A DNA stretch of 64,000 bases from Apostichopus japonicus. Its lineage: Eukaryota; Echinodermata; Holothuroidea; Aspidochirotida; Stichopodidae. Location: assembly GCF_037975245.1 (NCBI RefSeq), contig NC_092571.1:24370564-24434563 (forward strand), given 5' to 3'. The notes beneath the pieces are model-generated. The model did not search any database. It was not told where the DNA came from and saw only the letters and a list, made by a program, of their open reading frames with translations. Below, in pieces: positions 23,452 to 32,199 of this stretch (positions are counted from its first letter, which is position 1; each line of letters opens with the position of its first letter). Both the position numbers and the translations under genes were made by a program.

Positions 23452-24288
23452 CTTGTGGTCCTTTTGGGCATTCCATACTCTTCATCTTTGCCTTTGTACT
23501 TAGGTTTGTGTTTGAAACACTAGCAGATTAGCTGTTTGATATCAATCTTATAAGATACAACTTGGTAAGTGCGATGGCATCACAAGCAAAGCAACTTTGA
23601 AAGCCTTTGCGACGAGACAAAATACATGTACAGCAAACTCTAGATGCCTTTGGTGGTGTTAAGTTCCAGCCCCTTCTTTGCTGTCTTTGGCCTACCCATT
23701 CAAACTAGTGACAAACAAGAGTTCATCGTGAACTTATCGTGTAGAGTGATGGTGATGGCTATGGTATCCAGCTTCTCTTTCAATTTTAAGCTCATTGCAC
23801 ATGTAGGAAGTTTTAATGAGATTGACAGTTTGGATCAAATTAACCCACAGATTTGTTATCTTCTTATTTAACAGAACACGAAAGGTAAGACCGTCTACTC
23901 GACCCCCATGGGAGAAGGAGAAGAGGGTCCCCCATCTTCGACGGCTACATCAGAAGAATCTCATTCCACGTCGTCCTCCAACGCGACCGTCTCTCCACTC
24001 GTCAGCGAATCAGATAGCATGCCTTTCCCCGACGAGAGCGAAGAGCTCCCCCCGGGTCTTCCCACAGACCCCAGCAACTGGTCGGTGACAGACGTCAGAG
24101 ACTTCATCAAGTCCGTCCCGGGTTGCAACGACTTTGCGGAGGAGTTCCATTCCCAGGAGATCGACGGTCAAGCGCTGATGCTGCTCAAGGAGGACCATCT
24201 GATGACTACGATGAATATGAAATTGGGTCCGGCCTTGAAGATCATAAGTAAGATAAACACACTCAGAGCGAAGCAGAGTCACTTTTAA
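10190..24288 (+). CDS. PHC: Polyhomeotic-like protein (PRC1 subunit), four-exon coding model, 792 aa
   Basis: Joined exons 10190-11815, 13446-13530, 14252-14505 and 23875-24288 give an uninterrupted 792-codon frame with GT..AG introns and compatible phases (0, 1, 0). Polyhomeotic is a nuclear PRC1 subunit that polymerises through its SAM domain and helps compact Polycomb-silenced chromatin. Seen in order: a long Pro/Ser-rich low-complexity region (about 1-415, many SP sites); an AT-hook-like block (421-434); the HD1 region (518-542, IVKPQILTHVIDGF); an FCS zinc finger (C575, C578, C594, C598); and a C-terminal SAM domain (about 723-786, EIDGQAL and LGPALKI). This is the PHC family order. Vertebrate PHC1 is about 1,000 aa with long Gln-rich tracts; these are missing here, so upstream coding exons are possible. 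The ATG has A at -3 and G at +4 and follows an acceptor-like ttttgttaccag, which suggests an intron in the 5' UTR. An extra small exon in the 9.4-kb third intron cannot be excluded. Confidence 0.93.
11816..13445 (+). other. PHC intron 1, containing a hAT-type MITE
   Basis: GT at 11816 and AG at 13444-13445. More than half of the 1.63-kb intron is the element at 11975-12904. The rest is unremarkable AT-rich sequence. Confidence 0.85.
11975..12904. mobile_element. hAT-type non-autonomous element (MITE), 930 bp
   Basis: The left end reads TAGTGCCGATAGTCG; the right end, reverse-complemented, reads TAGAGCTGATAGTCG. An 8-bp duplication flanks it (agacatgg at 11967-11974, tgacatgg at 12905-12912, one mismatch). 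Length, TIRs and 8-bp TSD fit hAT. Both ends carry extra GTCGATTAATCG-like subterminal motifs. No transposase frame is present. Confidence 0.75.
13446..13530 (+). CDS. PHC: PHC coding exon 2 (linker between HD1 and FCS finger)
   Basis: 85-nt exon bounded by ttttcacag and donor gtaggg. It reads in phase 0 from exon 1 and ends with one extra base (phase 1). That base joins the first two bases of exon 3 to make the Gly codon just before HLRC of the FCS finger. It codes for an acidic, low-complexity linker (residues 543-570). The exact phase fit on both sides is the main evidence; the sequence itself is not a recognised domain. Confidence 0.8.
13531..14251 (+). other. PHC intron 2
   Basis: GT at 13531 and AG at 14250-14251. 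Nothing recognisable inside apart from a short G-run and C-run near 14020-14095. Confidence 0.8.
14252..14505 (+). CDS. PHC: PHC coding exon 3 (FCS zinc finger)
   Basis: 254-nt exon after acceptor cctctccag. It codes for residues 571-655. The FCS-type zinc finger reads C-x2-C (575, 578), then KRFCSMACAKRYN with C594 and C598. This finger binds RNA or nucleic acid without sequence specificity in PHC proteins. It is followed by a basic, Lys-rich tail. The donor gtaggt at 14506 leaves phase 0, which matches exon 4. Confidence 0.93.
14995..15178 (+). mobile_element. 3' tail of a non-LTR retrotransposon
   Basis: A short frame at about 15015-15066 reads STFENELKTFLFMTAY, which resembles the extreme C-terminus of retrotransposon proteins in marine invertebrates. 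It is followed by AAGCGCTTTACAAATT and (ATT)n at 15157-15178. A GCGCTTTACAAATT-type end running into a trinucleotide tail is typical of non-LTR elements and their SINEs. Only the 3' end remains. Confidence 0.55.
16902..17272 (+). mobile_element. tRNA-derived SINE, full-length copy 1
   Basis: Box A-like TGGTTAAGGCAG near 16909 and box B GGTTCGAGCCC at 16947-16957 mark a pol III promoter. The body includes CCTTGGGCAAGGCACTT. The 3' end reads TTGCGCTATAAGAACT then ATT repeats. About 370 bp, in the same sense as PHC. Confidence 0.85.
17579..17947 (-). mobile_element. tRNA-derived SINE, full-length copy 2, inverted
   Basis: Same family as the copy at 16902-17272 but in opposite orientation, about 310 bp away. 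A 9-bp perfect TSD, TAGCATCTA (17570-17578 and 17948-17956), fixes its borders. The head has box A/B (reverse complement of GGTTCGAGCCC at about 17887); the tail is TAATAATAATT. Confidence 0.88.
18530..19025. repeat. 60-63-bp minisatellite, 8 units
   Basis: Units start with ACTATGCAAAAGAGGC at about 18530, 18593, 18654, 18714, 18775, 18838, 18900 and 18962. Each contains an ACTAGT and ends in TTTCTGTATAT. Open frames across it shift from unit to unit and are not coding. Confidence 0.9.
19250..19378 (+). mobile_element. 3' fragment of the same SINE family
   Basis: GTGGCTGCACCCTATGGGAA and GACAAGTTACCAATGACCAG match the body of the two full-length SINEs. The copy is truncated on the left and stops where the foldback element at 19380 begins. 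Confidence 0.7.
19380..20548. mobile_element. Foldback element with ~355-bp terminal inverted repeats
   Basis: The left arm (19380-about 19740) and right arm (about 20190-20548) are reverse complements over roughly 355 bp with modest divergence. Ends read GGTGTGAAGA. The central ~450 bp is AT-rich with T-runs. No transposase and no clear TSD were seen, so the superfamily is unassigned. Confidence 0.85.
20690..20800 (+). repeat. Dispersed repeat, copy lacking the hairpin present near 50.87 kb
   Basis: GTACTTTTCATTGCACTGCC and CAATATATTTTCTAAAAC match 50839-50915, but the roughly 30-bp CTGACGA..GAAA hairpin of that copy is absent. GTCAATTGTGAGTCATATCT follows, as in the other copy. Confidence 0.6.
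22944..23250 (+). mobile_element. Non-LTR/SINE-type 3' tail
   Basis: GATTAGAGCGCTTTATAAAT followed by TTGGTATTATTTTTATTATT at 23193-23230 is the classic tail of SINEs and their partner LINEs. The upstream border is not clear. Confidence 0.45.
23243..23452. repeat. (ATC)n microsatellite with CTGATC interruptions
   Basis: About 210 bp of ATC triplets, broken at intervals by TCTGATCATC. It lies in PHC intron 3, about 420 bp upstream of the SAM exon. Confidence 0.97.
23875..24288 (+). CDS. PHC: PHC coding exon 4 (SAM domain and stop)
   Basis: Begins after acceptor ttcttatttaacag and reads in phase 0 from exon 3. It codes for residues 656-792: an acidic Ser-rich linker, then the SAM domain from about W724, with DGQALMLLKEDHL and LGPALKI as in all Polyhomeotic SAM domains. 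The SAM forms head-to-tail polymers through its mid-loop and end-helix surfaces and links PHC to Scm/L3MBTL proteins. TAA stop at 24286-24288, only a few residues after the SAM, as is usual for the family. The exon is clearly more GC-rich than its flanks. Confidence 0.95.
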   Translation, partial: NTKGKTVYSTPMGEGEEGPPSSTATSEESHSTSSSNATVSPLVSESDSMPFPDESEELPPGLPTDPSNWSVTDVRDFIKSVPGCNDFAEEFHSQEIDGQALMLLKEDHLMTTMNMKLGPALKIISKINTLRAKQSHF

Positions 24289-24761
24289 ACCCGAGTCCAG
24301 AGAACCTGAGAAGGAATGTAAAAAGAAATGAGCCAACAGTCTGAGAGGAGAAGAGAAGAGCACAGAAGAAGAAGAAAACTGAGAGAATGTTTGACGTCTG
24401 CACGAGCAGATTACTTCTCCTCGAGTGGGCGATAAAACTTAGAGAGGAAAAATGAATCCTTGAGACTTGTTCCAAGATATCGAGGTGGTTTCTAAAGACA
24501 AATCAAAATGTTCCAGTGAATGAAGAATATTATGACATTGGTAGTAAAATGAAGTCGAAAAGTTTGATTTATTGGTGACCAGATTTAATCTCAGTAGCAA
24601 TTCCTTTGTTTTTTTTTTGGCATCCTGATAAACTTTCCAATTGTCGAGGGTGGGGTATATGGAGGAGAAATCTCTGTGTTTTTTGGATTTGAGGAAATTT
24701 TCTGTAAGGAGTTTATCCTTACCGACCCCACGGTATAAAGCGATCTGTGAAAAAGTGGGAT

Positions 24762-25035
24762 GCTGAGGGGGCTGCAGCCTCACCGCAGCCAGGCTGCATA
24801 GGACATAACCTTTGTGCTTTGTGTAGTTCCACACAATACGGCCTGATGGTCTGCAGAGATGATATCTATTGTCTGATGTTGATTCAGCGTCGCTACAGGG
24901 GATTGCTGAGGGGGCTGCAGCATTACTGCAGCCAGGCTGCATAGGACATAACCTTTTGTGCTTTGGTGCAGTTCCACATAATACTGCAGAGGTGATATCT
25001 ATCGTCTGATGTCGATTCAGCCTTGCTGCTGGGGA
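24762..25035. repeat. 142-bp tandem duplication in the probable PHC 3' UTR
   Basis: GCTGAGGGGGCTGCAGC begins both copies (24762 and 24904). Both continue with CAGCCAGGCTGCATAGGACA and a TCAGC.. end. The second copy carries small indels. CTGCAG-rich palindromes (CAGCCTGGCTG type) could fold. Confidence 0.88.
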
Positions 25036-25619
25036 TTTTGCAGAGCTGTGCTACAGCCATTCATTTTGACTCAGTTCCCAATCTGTCAGCCCCGACAGAC
25101 TGAAGGCAACTCAGCGTTGTTACAAGTTTCAGTTGCCAAAATTGTTGTATAAATTTGAGACTCAGATGGCCAGATTTAATATACTTTATCTGATCTCTGG
25201 TCTGTGATACTGTGTGACTGATAACTGGAATATCCTGACCTAGTTTATGTCAGGTTTCTGCGTCAGGAGTAGCACAAGTATTATTTGAATAAGTTTGGAC
25301 AAGCATCCTGATACTAATATTACTGCGAAAGGATTTTTCTTTCTTTTTTCATCCTACAATGCATGTGCAAAGATTGTGTCTCCTTAAATGGTGAAGGCAG
25401 CTCTCCTGTCTTCTAGAGGAGACACCTTAAAGGAGCAGTGGGTGTATTTGAAAAGAAAAATTACAGTTTAGTCCTAGCAATTGTATCTCCAGACTGGAGA
25501 AAGGGAGTTGACTGGGAATCTTCATTTAAATAAGGATAGATGTAGTTTTTTTCTCCATCTTTAAACAGCCAGTATCAGCTTAAAGGATGATTCTAGGCAA
25601 AAATTTGTTTTGGATATGT

Positions 25620-25870
25620 CTGAGTCAGAGGATAAAGTAACATTTGAATGCTAATAATGTTTCAATAAAACCTCTTTAGGTTTTCAAGATATTCAGGTTT
25701 AAAAATTAAAATTTTCTAACAGTCTAGAATACTTCTTTTAAAGTAATTTGATGATGATGATGACAACAATGAAATCGGCTCCTCAATGCAGGTCTAATTG
25801 TTAATATTAATCCATTGTTTTAAATAAAATTCTGATAACTGAACTGAAACATGGTCTTTTAGCTTCACAT
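25620..25870 (+). repeat. Dispersed repeat, copy A
   Basis: AATCGGCTCCTCAATGCAGG, TTAATATTAATCC and a preceding TTCAAGATATTCAGGTTTAAA have diverged counterparts in the same order at about 31990-32195 (TTCGGCTCCTCAGTGCAGCT and so on). Confidence 0.55.
25664..25669 (+). terminator. PHC: Candidate polyadenylation signal AATAAA for PHC
   Basis: First AATAAA downstream of the PHC stop codon, with a second at 25823. The choice between them is inference. Confidence 0.35.
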
Positions 25871-26450
25871 TAACTACAGAGCAAGTTTTGATGAAATCAC
25901 TACCACGGTCCTCCTCCACGATAAATGTGTAAAACTTTACATGGAAAAACCAAAACTCAAAAAAATATTCAATACAGAATTTTTATTTTAAACTCAAACA
26001 CATTAGTTTAACTTCCAGATTCATGTTTGATTCATTGCTGAGATATTAAAAAATATGATAATAATAATAATAATAAGAAGAAGAAAATTATCATTTCATG
26101 TGGTTTATGCAATTTACTTGTCTCTGCCATCAACACATGAAACTACCAAACGGATGGTTTTTATAGTGTTTTCCTGAAGATGGATCAAAGCTACTTTCAT
26201 GTGCACCCTCAACACTTCCTCCTCTCTCGACCAGGAAACCCCATTTTGTAACACAACAGATCTTTTCTTGTGTCTTACAGAGTTTCCCACATATCCCATG
26301 GTAATGGTAAATGTAAACAAGTTTACTTTTATGAGTACCATTAAAACTGGAATCTTACTGGTTTAGGAAATAAGTCAATGCTATGACCAGTGAAGCAACT
26401 GATTTTTTTTGTATCATTTTTTTTTTTATAATTATTATCAATATTGTTTC
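25870..26450. other. No feature recognised downstream of PHC
   Basis: AT-rich sequence with an (AAT)n/(AAG)n run at about 26060-26090. A minus-strand 75-codon frame (26114-26341) is not recognised and not convincing. Confidence 0.5.
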
Positions 26451-26453
26451 TTA

Positions 26454-26580
26454 GGGGATGGGGGAGGGGATGAGGGGGAGAGGGGGGCAGGGGATGAGGG
26501 TAAGGGGATGAGGGGAAGGGGAGGAAAAGAGGGGAGTGGTAGGAAATAGAGGAAAGGGGTAGGAAAAAGAGGGGGGGGTT
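26454..26580. repeat. G-rich polypurine tract
   Basis: About 125 bp of GGGGA/GGGATGAGGGG-type sequence, almost pure purine on the + strand, with several G-runs able to form G-quadruplexes. Confidence 0.85.
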
Positions 26581-26659
26581 TTATAAGGGCTGGGTTTTTT
26601 TGTCCTGTACATATATCACTTGTCTTTTTCCTATTTTTTGTTAGTAGGTTTCTGTGGTG

Positions 26660-27892
26660 CATGTGTATAGTTTACTGTTTGTTTTATTGTTCTCAAATTT
26701 CCAACAGTAGTGGGTCATGGCATATCACTTTTTTTCACCTTGTTGAGAGAAGAACTTTGCTTTAATGATGGTACAAAATTGTGTATAGTTTACTGTTTAT
26801 TTAATAATGTTCTAAAATTTCCAACAGCAATGGGTCTTGACATAACACTTTTTTCTCACCATGTTGACAGAAAAAGTTTTGGGTTTGCAGTCGCTTGGTG
26901 TTTACCTTGATGAGTTTTTTCTCACCATGTTCACAAAAATTGTTAGTCTGAAATCATCTCCCATAGCGAATTGACAAACTGTATTGATGCTGTCCGATAT
27001 CGTAATTTTAAAATATCATCTACTTTGTTCCCTGTTGACAGATCTGTATGCAGTCTATTCTCTATGTGAGTTCAAAGCTGAGTGGCAATAAGATATCTCA
27101 CCATGTTGACATCTTATCAAGGTTATTCAGGTATAACCTACATTAGTTAACACAACATCAGAATCACAAAGAGTCATGACTCGAGTTACTTGTTCTGTGA
27201 AACGTATCGACTAAATACAGATATCTTACATATTTCCCCGTAAAAATTGTACAGTGACCCGAGTCATTGACTCAACAAGAGTGATTCACCTTTGACCTCA
27301 AAAGTGAAATTCTCAGTTACAACGTAGCGCAACATGTATGGACCTTCTAACTGTTGTTATAAGACTGTAAATGGCAAATAACTCACCATGAAATATTTAT
27401 TCTTCAACGTGTTGACAATCTTGAAGTACAGTTTAGTACCCAAAAACAGTCTCAGTGTTGCAAACAGTTTATCCCACCATGTTGATAGAACAGCTAGGTC
27501 AGAGATCACTCGATACAACATGTTGTCAACTATGTATTGTTTACAGAATCATAATTTCAAAAACACCAGCATATGCAAAATTAAGTCATTGTGTTTGAAA
27601 ATATGTCTATGCCAAAGATGAAAGTAAAAAACATTTTGAAATGTCTGTTGTTGTTTGTTTTCAAAGTGGCAATTATCTCACCATGTTGACCTCTAGTAAT
27701 AACAAGTTCATTACATGTTTACGACTCAGTTGTAAGGTAGTTAGCTTTTCTTGATTGAAAAGTAGCTAACTTGTTCACAATGGTGAATTGTACTGACTCA
27801 AATTATGGCAACATTGTCTAAAAAATAAAAGGTGGTGCCTGACATTGGAGGCAACAGATGAAAGTTTGTAACATATAACACCATGTTGACAA
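26660..27892 (+). repeat. Degenerate tandem repeats with a CTCACCATGTTGAC motif
   Basis: CACCATGTTGAC or a close variant occurs near 26736, 26856, 26921, 27098, 27382, 27473, 27678 and 27879. The first two units (about 26663 and 26782) align over roughly 95 bp, including TTTACTGTTT and AATTTCCAACAG. Later units have drifted. No coding frame. Confidence 0.6.
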
Positions 27893-28500
27893 CATTCTCA
27901 CATGCATGACAGTTGGCAACGTTCGTTGTTACTTCTCACAGGAGTGCATTATTTGTCCTGGTTGTGCAACACATAAAGAGTTTAAGAAATGGTTGCCACT
28001 TGAAGTACAAACAGCCATGTAAAAATCCTAATTTTCACTTTCCAAGAGAGAATGAGTTTTTTTTTTTTTAATCAGCTGGAATTTTGTTTTTATTATGATT
28101 ATTATTTACTTGTATTTTATGGGAATTGATAGAAATAATTACCTTTAACAATAGTCAGAAATGTCATTCCAGAGTTGGAAATAAAATAATTGGAAAGTTT
28201 TGTACCTTATGAAAATCTGCAAATGAATAAAAATGAAGTCAAAATCATTGTTTGATTTTCAATTCTCAATTCTCGTTTTGATTCCCTTTCTATTATTCGA
28301 TCGTTTCATAGCATGTTTTTGTTTTTGTCTGTAAGTGTGTATGTCTATGTAGTATGTTTGTACCTGACTGTTGCCCGCCTATTGTGTAACACTGACGTAG
28401 CCCCGTAGCTCGATATCCCCATATGTGTTGATACTACCCGTTTGTCCATTTAACCACCGCCCCCTCCCCCCCCCCCACCCCCGCTCTTACAAAATAAATG
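27893..28500. other. No feature recognised
   Basis: AT-rich sequence. AATAAA occurs at about 28182 and 28227 but there is no gene to attach it to except PHC. A C-run at 28465-28480 precedes the next element. Confidence 0.4.
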
Positions 28501-28554
28501 AATAAGAACAGGCGCGTATCCATGGGGGGGCGTTGGGGGCGCGCGCCCCCGGGT

Positions 28555-28690
28555 AAGAAAAAGAGGAGAGAAAAAAAAGAAGAAAAAGGGAAAAAAGAGG
28601 GGGAAAAGAGGAGGAGAGGAAGGAAGGGAAAAGAAAAAAGAAGAAAGAGAGAAAACGGAGAAAAGGAGGGAGTAAAAGAAAACTGCCAAG
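28555..28690. repeat. Polypurine tract
   Basis: About 135 bp of nearly pure A/G (GAAAAAAAAGAAGAAAAAGG type), able to form triplex DNA. Frames over it on both strands are artefacts. Confidence 0.9.
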
Positions 28691-28999
28691 ACACCGGGCC
28701 GGAAGAGAAAGAGGAACAGTGACATCATTACAGCGTTGATCCCTATTATATACACATGGCCGGGTAGCCAGTGACGGATCGAGGACTTCGGAAGGGGTGT
28801 GCGCCTCACCCTACCCCTTACACCGACAACTCCATTTTTTACGTTTCCATTTTTCCTCTCTAACTAATGTATCTATATAAATACTATATATGGTCTATCA
28901 TAACGCGTGTGTGTGTATGGACGCCTTAAACAATTGTGCTATGAAACCAACTGTGGCTGGTCTCGAACTAGACCGAGTCGTCGGGGAACATGACGCATT

Positions 29000-29242
29000 T
29001 CGGGAAGGGGGCGACCGCCCCCCCAACATAATTTATTTTTATGATATCGCTAGTAATTTCAAAATAGAAAATGCTTAGATGCAACTTACATGGCATGGGA
29101 AGTGTCATTTCCAGCGATCTGGGAGGCACTTTCGGCCAAAATTTTCTTGTACGCTTCGCGCCAACTCTTAGTGGCGCTACGCTTAGATAGTTTGCCTACA
29201 GGCTTCGCCCCTCCCTTGGCAAATTATTCGCTGCGCACCTGT
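29000..29242 (-). mobile_element. Truncated copy of the hAT MITE at 47.2 kb
   Basis: GATATCGCTAGTA, AAAATGCTTAGATGCAACTT, TTTCCAGCGATCTGGGAGGC, ACGCTTCGCGCCAA and CCCCTCCCTTGGCAAATT follow in the same order as the reverse complement of 47187-47400. It ends at GCACCTG (29242). The left end is not clear. Confidence 0.7.
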
Positions 29243-29341
29243 TCGAATTTGTAAAGCAAACAGCAGATATCGCATCATATCAGTGAGCATGAAAATGGTG
29301 GTTCCAGGATGAACAGCCTCAAAACTGTCGATGTGTGTAGT

Positions 29342-29745
29342 CATAGGAACCCAATTTGATTTGGGGGACTGTAACGACTTGCACGATAAATATAACCTAA
29401 ATTTTTCGCGCGCTCCGCGCGCGTTCAACAAGTTAATGTCAAAATCATATAAGCAAGCATCGGTTATTACATCGAATACCATCGTGTACCGTACAGTCCG
29501 TGGAAATTGCGCAGTATAAAGCGGGATGCTAATGTAAACAACGAAATGTCTTATGTAGATGGAGAAAAAGCATGGAGGTCCAATTATGTCAAATTCTCTT
29601 TTACATTAGTAATGGCGAATTAGTTGACCAAGCTTAGGACTTTATTTTAATTATCAAGGAGATATTTTTTTATTTCATTTAGCTAAACATTATTGCAATT
29701 TATTTTTCTTTCAGTAGGCCCCCCCCCCCGCCTCCTACGCCTATG
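29342..29745. mobile_element. hAT-type MITE, 404 bp
   Basis: A perfect 8-bp TSD, TGTGTAGT, lies at 29334-29341 and 29746-29753. The left end is CATAGGAACCCAATTTGATT; the right end, reverse-complemented, is CATAGGCGTAGGAGGCGGGG. It contains the CGCGCGCTCCGCGCGCG palindrome. Part of its interior reappears inside the element at 59.2 kb. Confidence 0.85.
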
Positions 29746-30399
29746 TGTGTAGTGTTCGGTTGAAGGAAATATCTGCTATTATTTCATTTCCTTCAACCAA
29801 GTTTTATAATAGCCGTTATAAGAGGGTTTAATATTTCTACACCAATAAATTAACTGTGTCTGAATTTTCCAAAATTTCCTTATCACATTCTTCATCATAC
29901 TTCCCTCTACTCGTGTAATTTTGACCGGTCTGTTAGGGGTTGAAGGAGGTTTTTCTATATTGGTTGTCCATAGATGACATTTTTTGAAACATTATGGGTA
30001 TGTTTTGAAGTGAATTTTCAAATTCTCAACAAATAATGGGATGAAAACCTTGAAAAGTGGGGCTGTCGGGTATTGTGGGCCGCGACGTATAGAATCACCT
30101 ACAAAAGCAATGATCCACAGGACATGCGATGAGGTCGAACATGATTTGTGACTGAAGAAAATCTTCAAAAAGTTTATGGATAGAAAAAAAAACTATTGGG
30201 AAATACTTGGTTCTCAGGCAAAAGTGTACATCTGGTTGGTCATTTTCAAGCCCGAGAAGTGCCATTTCCGGTGATCTGGGGGTATAAAAACCAGAATTTT
30301 TCTTGTACGCTGCGCGCCAACCGATGGTGGCGCTCCGCTTAGATAGTAATTCGCGCCCCCCGGGTTAGGAAATCCTGGATATGCCCCTGAAGAAGAAAG

Positions 30400-31239
30400 T
30401 TAATTCACAATTTAAATGAGAACTTCCCTTTTCACCATTGCACAAGGGACGGGCTTTGTTATAACCCGAAGATAGATGAGTACATTTATTATGTTCAACC
30501 GCACCCCCCCCCCCACTCCCATCCCAACCCCTCCACACAAACACACGTATCAACTGAGACAAAATGCGTGCCATTGTCGCTGCTCTTCTGGAAAATGTTG
30601 AAGCCCAATAGATGTTGTCCGTTTGCCATGTTACAAAACATCGCAGTTTCGCCGTTCCCTGCTGGAGGCTGATATTACGATATTTGTAAACAACAATAAT
30701 AATATACTTTAGCCATTTGAACGGTTAAAGACAAATATCCTAAAAATAAATAACATCAAGATAACTATGCAATACATCAATAAGTTTCCCAAAGATATAA
30801 GAAACAAAACCAAGACCGCTCAGGGATATTAACTTCACTTTCTCCTCCTATTTCTGGGAAATGTTTTTTGTTTTCTTTTATTTCTTTCATTTTCTTTCTT
30901 TCTTCTTTGTTTTTACGTTTCCGATTTTAGTTTTGTTTTGTGTTAATTTAAAGTAAATAATATCTTAACAGAGGTAACATTGAGTAAAATGTTTCCTGTC
31001 GGTTGTTTTAGAAGTCGGCATTAAATTAGGATGGTATCTTTTAATAGCATTAATGTCACTTTAGTTTAACCGATTCGGTGTACAGATATTACATATTTGT
31101 CTACCTATAGTTAGGTTTTCAAGATTGTGTATGGTTTTGACAATTTATCCTGTACCGACTTTTTCATGTTTGCTAATATAGTAGTTGTACCAGAGGTCAT
31201 TGTCTTAAACTCCAAAAGTCACAAAGTAGGATTAATATT
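30400..31239. other. No feature recognised
   Basis: AT-rich, with a C-run at about 30504-30514 and T/C-rich sequence near 30860-30920. Confidence 0.4.
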
Positions 31240-31480
31240 CGGCATAACTTTTTTTCTCTAATAGGGTTGTGAATGAGTGGAACGGTTTGCCTGAGAAAGT
31301 TGTACTTGCAAGTAGTGACAATGGGTTTAAGAATGCTTTGGACAAGCACTTTAAGCATTGTAATCGGGTCTGAGTGTTTGTGTCTTCAGTTATTTTCTCT
31401 CCTATAGGGTCCTTGATGGGGACTTGAGTGTCCCTCCTGGTCCTTTTTTTCTACTAAACTAAACTATATGGTACCACTCA
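31240..31480 (+). pseudogene. L2/CR1-like non-LTR element, reverse transcriptase C-terminus and 3' UTR
   Basis: The frame at 31266-31373 reads VVNEWNGLPEKVV, then SSDNGFKNALDKHF and a stop. This is the well-known C-terminus of CR1/L2-clade ORF2 proteins (NRVVNEWNSLP type). FSNR lies directly before it in frame, but further upstream a frameshift breaks it. The 3' UTR GTCCTTGATGGGGACTTGAG ends in CTAAACTAAACTA. Only the 3' end is left, as expected of a 5'-truncated insertion. Confidence 0.85.
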
Positions 31481-31989
31481 CTCTGGGCGTTATCTCTACC
31501 AGTGACATTAATATTAGGGGATTCTATACCTCTCCATCACAGTACACTGTATACGGGAAAACCGTTTGTGTGTGCGTGCTGGTGTATGAGCAGGGCAACT
31601 CCCTGGTATGAGTTTACGTTTTTAATGTAGGCATCGTCGTGACTTCAGTTATCTCATAAGGGTGGGGTGCGGTGGGGAGAGAAGGGGGAGAAAGGTTGAA
31701 GTGGTGGTAAGCGGTTAATATGAAAGGAGGGATTCGTTGTTTCTTCATATAAATATATCCATATTAAATGGGCGTACCTCACATCCACCCACTATTCCCT
31801 TTCTCTCATACATTGATATACTGTATGAATTGGGACCCCTGCTGACAAAGTGTGTGCATGGAAAGCATTCTGATACTTACGGGTGAGGCCAAAGATTATC
31901 CGTTCTCTCGTAAAAAACAGTAATGTGGTGACCCTTCTCCGTTTTCTTTGTGGCAGAATTTTTAGAGTTGTTATTGCCCAAAGAAAACT

Positions 31990-32195
31990 CTGTTTGAGTG
32001 TTATTGATGTTTCAACTATAGAGGTTCCGGTGTTCAAGATTTTCAGCTTTAAAATATGTGGAAAGCTCCTTTAATGCTGAATTGATCGTGACTTCGGCTC
32101 CTCAGTGCAGCTCTAAATGTTAATGTTAAACCTTCTTCTTTTTTTTAAATATTCTAAACAGGTATATATTTTTTTAGCTTTACATGATATGACGT
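31990..32195 (+). repeat. Dispersed repeat, copy B
   Basis: Diverged counterpart of 25620-25870: TTATTGATGTTTCAACTATA, TTCAAGATTTTCAGCTTTAA, TTCGGCTCCTCAGTGCAGCT, TTAATGTTAAACC, in that order. Confidence 0.5.
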
Positions 32196-32199
32196 GTTC

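Larger units (their letters stand above)
14506..23874 (+). other. PHC intron 3, 9.4 kb, repeat-rich
   Basis: GT at 14506 and AG at 23873-23874, phase 0 on both sides. It contains a non-LTR tail, an inverted SINE pair, a 60-bp minisatellite, a foldback element, a second non-LTR/SINE-type tail and an ATC microsatellite, listed separately. The stretches 15180-16900, 20550-21280 and 21800-22930 contain only AT-rich unique-looking sequence with scattered G-runs. A minus-strand 92-codon frame at 22633-22911 is unassigned. Confidence 0.75.
24289..25830 (+). other. PHC: Probable PHC 3' UTR
   Basis: Sequence after the PHC stop has no further coding signature. The first canonical AATAAA is at 25664-25669 and the next at 25823-25828, so a 1.4-1.5-kb 3' UTR is plausible. 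Its true end cannot be read from sequence alone. Confidence 0.45.
28509..30389. mobile_element. Probable hAT-type element, 1.9 kb, with a nested MITE
   Basis: The left end is CAGGCGCGTATCCATGGGGG; the right end, reverse-complemented, is CAGGGGCATATCCAGGATTT. They are flanked by aataagaa (28501) and aagaagaa (30390), a 7/8 match, so the pairing is likely but not certain. The right ~140 bp share the GTGCCATTTCC..GCGCGCCAA..CGCTTAGATAGTAA module. The element contains a polypurine tract, a ~240-bp related copy ending at 29242, and the nested element at 29342. Confidence 0.55.

Noticed and set aside
28434-28809. Phe/Leu/Ser-rich membrane protein on the minus strand
   Set aside because: Translation of the polypurine tract's complement.
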